DNA of 64,000 bases from Oceanobacillus sp. J11TS1. Its GTDB lineage: Bacteria; Bacillota; Bacilli; Bacillales; Amphibacillaceae. Below, one piece after another: positions 63,051 through 64,000 of this stretch. Position 1 is the stretch's first letter. Each line of letters begins with the position of its first letter. A program made the translations under genes and the position numbers. The notes under the pieces were generated by a model. That model had not been told where the DNA came from. It saw nothing but the letters and a program-made list of their open reading frames with translations, and did not search any database. Location: NCBI RefSeq assembly GCF_018333215.1, contig NZ_BORO01000009.1:62001-126000 (forward strand), written 5' to 3'.

Positions 63051-63262
63051 CGGTTTTCGATGGGACGAGTAATCGCAGTCCCAGTCCCAGTGTGAAGACC
63101 CCGCAGAAAAAGCGGTTTTCTTTTTCTACCACAGGCATAAGTGCGACTTTGCTTCTGTCTGCGCCTGTAGGCTTGCCAGTCAGCAAGTCTTCTTTAAAGG
63201 AGGCTGAGGACAAGCCCGCGGAAAGCGTAGTGTTTTTCCGTAGCGGTTGCATTAACCTGACA
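63051..63262 (-). repeat. dispersed intergenic repeat, copy 3 (inverted), within a longer Bacillaceae-type repeat
   Basis: Left part, on the - strand: ACTGGGACTGGGACTGCGAT followed by TACTCGTCCCATCGAAAACC, the same core as at 24.55 and 29.68 kb. Right part, on +: GAAGACCCCGCAG, GGAGGCTGAGGACAAGCCCG and CGGAAAGCG-GTTTTTCCG-AGCGG, which match from memory a widespread Bacillus/Oceanobacillus intergenic repeat. No protein is encoded; two frames that cross it lack ribosome sites. Left of it (62938-63050) and right of it to 63480 I see nothing more. Confidence 0.65.
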
Positions 63263-63495
63263 ACGTTGGTAATGTCATTCCGGCTTTGAACGTTGTTCCT
63301 TTTATGTGGCTATCTTCTAGAAAAGTTGTATAGTTATGTTATTCGCTCCTTATTGGTAGATCGTACTCACCAATACATTTCAAAAAATGAACACGTTCTG
63401 TTAAAGTAAAAGTTACCGCTTAAACATGAAGCGGAACCTATTTTGAGTTAAAATAGAGTACAAGCAAAACTAGTACATACAGAGGTGTTCGACAG

Positions 63496-64000
63496 ATGGA
63501 TGAATGGTATAAACTTGATAATGCAGGGAAGATGTTTCGTGCTGTTTCAGAACAATCGAATTCATCAGTCTTCCGAATCGCTGCAGTTATGAAGAAAACG
63601 GTACAGCCTGATAAACTTCAACTTGCGCTGGACGACGTTCTTAGACGTCTTCCTATGTTTGCAGTAAAACTTAGTAAAGGCGTTTTCTGGGATTTTCTCG
63701 TGGAAAATAATGAGAAACTTTATGTTCAGCCTGAAAGACAATATCCTTGCGCACCAATTGATCCGTTAGAAACGAATGGTTTCTTACTGCGGGTTATTTA
63801 TTATAAAAAACGGATTTCAGTGGAGTTTTTTCATTCTGTGACGGATGGGACAGGTGCCTTGGAATTTGTTAAAGCTCTCGTTTACTACTATTTAGAACAC
63901 CTAGGCGAAGATATAGAGTATGAAAGTGCGCTTATTGACCTTGAAAATGAACCTAGCTTTTACGAAAGTGATGATAGTTATCAAAACTATGTAACCGATG
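63496..64000 (+). CDS. condensation/alcohol-acetyltransferase-like protein, 3' end cut by the window
   Basis: A reading frame of 168 codons from ATG 63496, preceded by AGAGGTG, and open to the window end. It begins MDEWYKLDNAGKMFRAVSEQ and carries LQLALDDVLRRLPMFAVKL and a FFHSVTDGTGALEFVKAL block. HSVTDG fits the HxxxDG catalytic motif of the chloramphenicol-acetyltransferase/condensation-domain superfamily (only one His of the usual pair). The early half resembles proteins annotated as alcohol acetyltransferase-like. About two thirds of a typical such protein is missing, so the product is open. Confidence 0.75.
   Translation, partial: MDEWYKLDNAGKMFRAVSEQSNSSVFRIAAVMKKTVQPDKLQLALDDVLRRLPMFAVKLSKGVFWDFLVENNEKLYVQPERQYPCAPIDPLETNGFLLRVIYYKKRISVEFFHSVTDGTGALEFVKALVYYYLEHLGEDIEYESALIDLENEPSFYESDDSYQNYVTD

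Noticed and set aside
63040-63289. Overlapping short ORFs on both strands
   Set aside because: They lie inside the dispersed repeat, lack ribosome sites and mirror each other in antisense.

Overview
The window reads as one stretch of chromosome from a low-GC, spore-former-type Firmicute of the family Bacillaceae. An Oceanobacillus- or Virgibacillus-like genus is my best guess, but it cannot be fixed from the sequence alone. The evidence is AT-rich DNA, strong AGGAGG-type ribosome sites, frequent GTG/TTG starts, TPP, preQ1-I and S-box riboswitches, AhrC-, Fur- and CodY-like operators, and many genes with clear Bacillus subtilis counterparts (YqxD, YfiYZ-YfhA-YusV, MhqR/MhqD, YkvR, MtnE, YisP, OpuD). 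I see no phage, plasmid, transposase, rRNA, tRNA or CRISPR array. The window cuts a gene at each end.

Layout. 0-1.4 kb: an ABC ATPase (cut) behind a degenerate ABC-LytTR fusion regulator. 1.5-5.2 kb: TPP riboswitch, thiW-thiD-thiM-thiE, then a Pro/Gly-rich hypothetical protein. 5.3-11 kb: betaine-type BCCT transporter, a long non-coding gap, a YisP-like squalene/phytoene synthase family enzyme, an MFS exporter and two tiny membrane proteins. 11.3-14.5 kb: hom-thrC-thrB. 14.6-19.1 kb: lipoprotein, argF with ARG boxes, an RlmI-type methyltransferase, an acetyltransferase, a DUF3219 protein and yqxD. 19.2-24.5 kb: siderophore uptake locus with its own ferredoxin-NADP reductase and a Fur-box promoter. 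24.5-26.7 kb: a Vga-type ABC-F ribosome protection gene behind what looks like a ribosome-mediated transcription attenuator. 26.8-35.4 kb: FetA/FetB-type exporter, mhqR-mhqD pair, Ca/Na antiporter, preQ1 riboswitch-queT, DUF3891, metA and catalase. 35.5-38.4 kb: SRPBCC protein, aroD and an MFS transporter. 38.7-42.3 kb: two paralogous ATPase-permease pairs around a GntR regulator. 43-48 kb: multidrug ABC exporter with its MerR regulator, then an Xre-ATPase-permease operon. 48.3-52.7 kb: SLC13 transporter, MFS transporter and UbiA-type prenyltransferase. 52.8-57.5 kb: SRPBCC protein, small coiled-coil protein, ilvD and brnQ. 57.7-63 kb: MtnE-like aminotransferase, S-box, metN-metP, an alpha-hydroxy-acid oxidase and a hydratase. 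At 63.5 kb a condensation/acetyltransferase-like gene runs off the end.

The most unusual signal is not a gene. Three intergenic arrays (36133-36321, 42386-42967, 51568-51756) repeat the pentamer GAGCG with spacing that alternates almost perfectly between 20 and 21 bp, about two helical turns, while the sequence between the pentamers differs from array to array. Each array lies just past a stop codon, and its orientation relative to the upstream gene is not constant. That argues for a DNA-level element (a phased protein-binding array, chromosome-organising site or boundary) rather than an RNA or coding one. I do not recognise it as a named element. A two-unit remnant lies at 50125-50149. A second dispersed repeat, built on GATTACTCGTCCC, occurs at 24.55, 29.68 and 63.07 kb.
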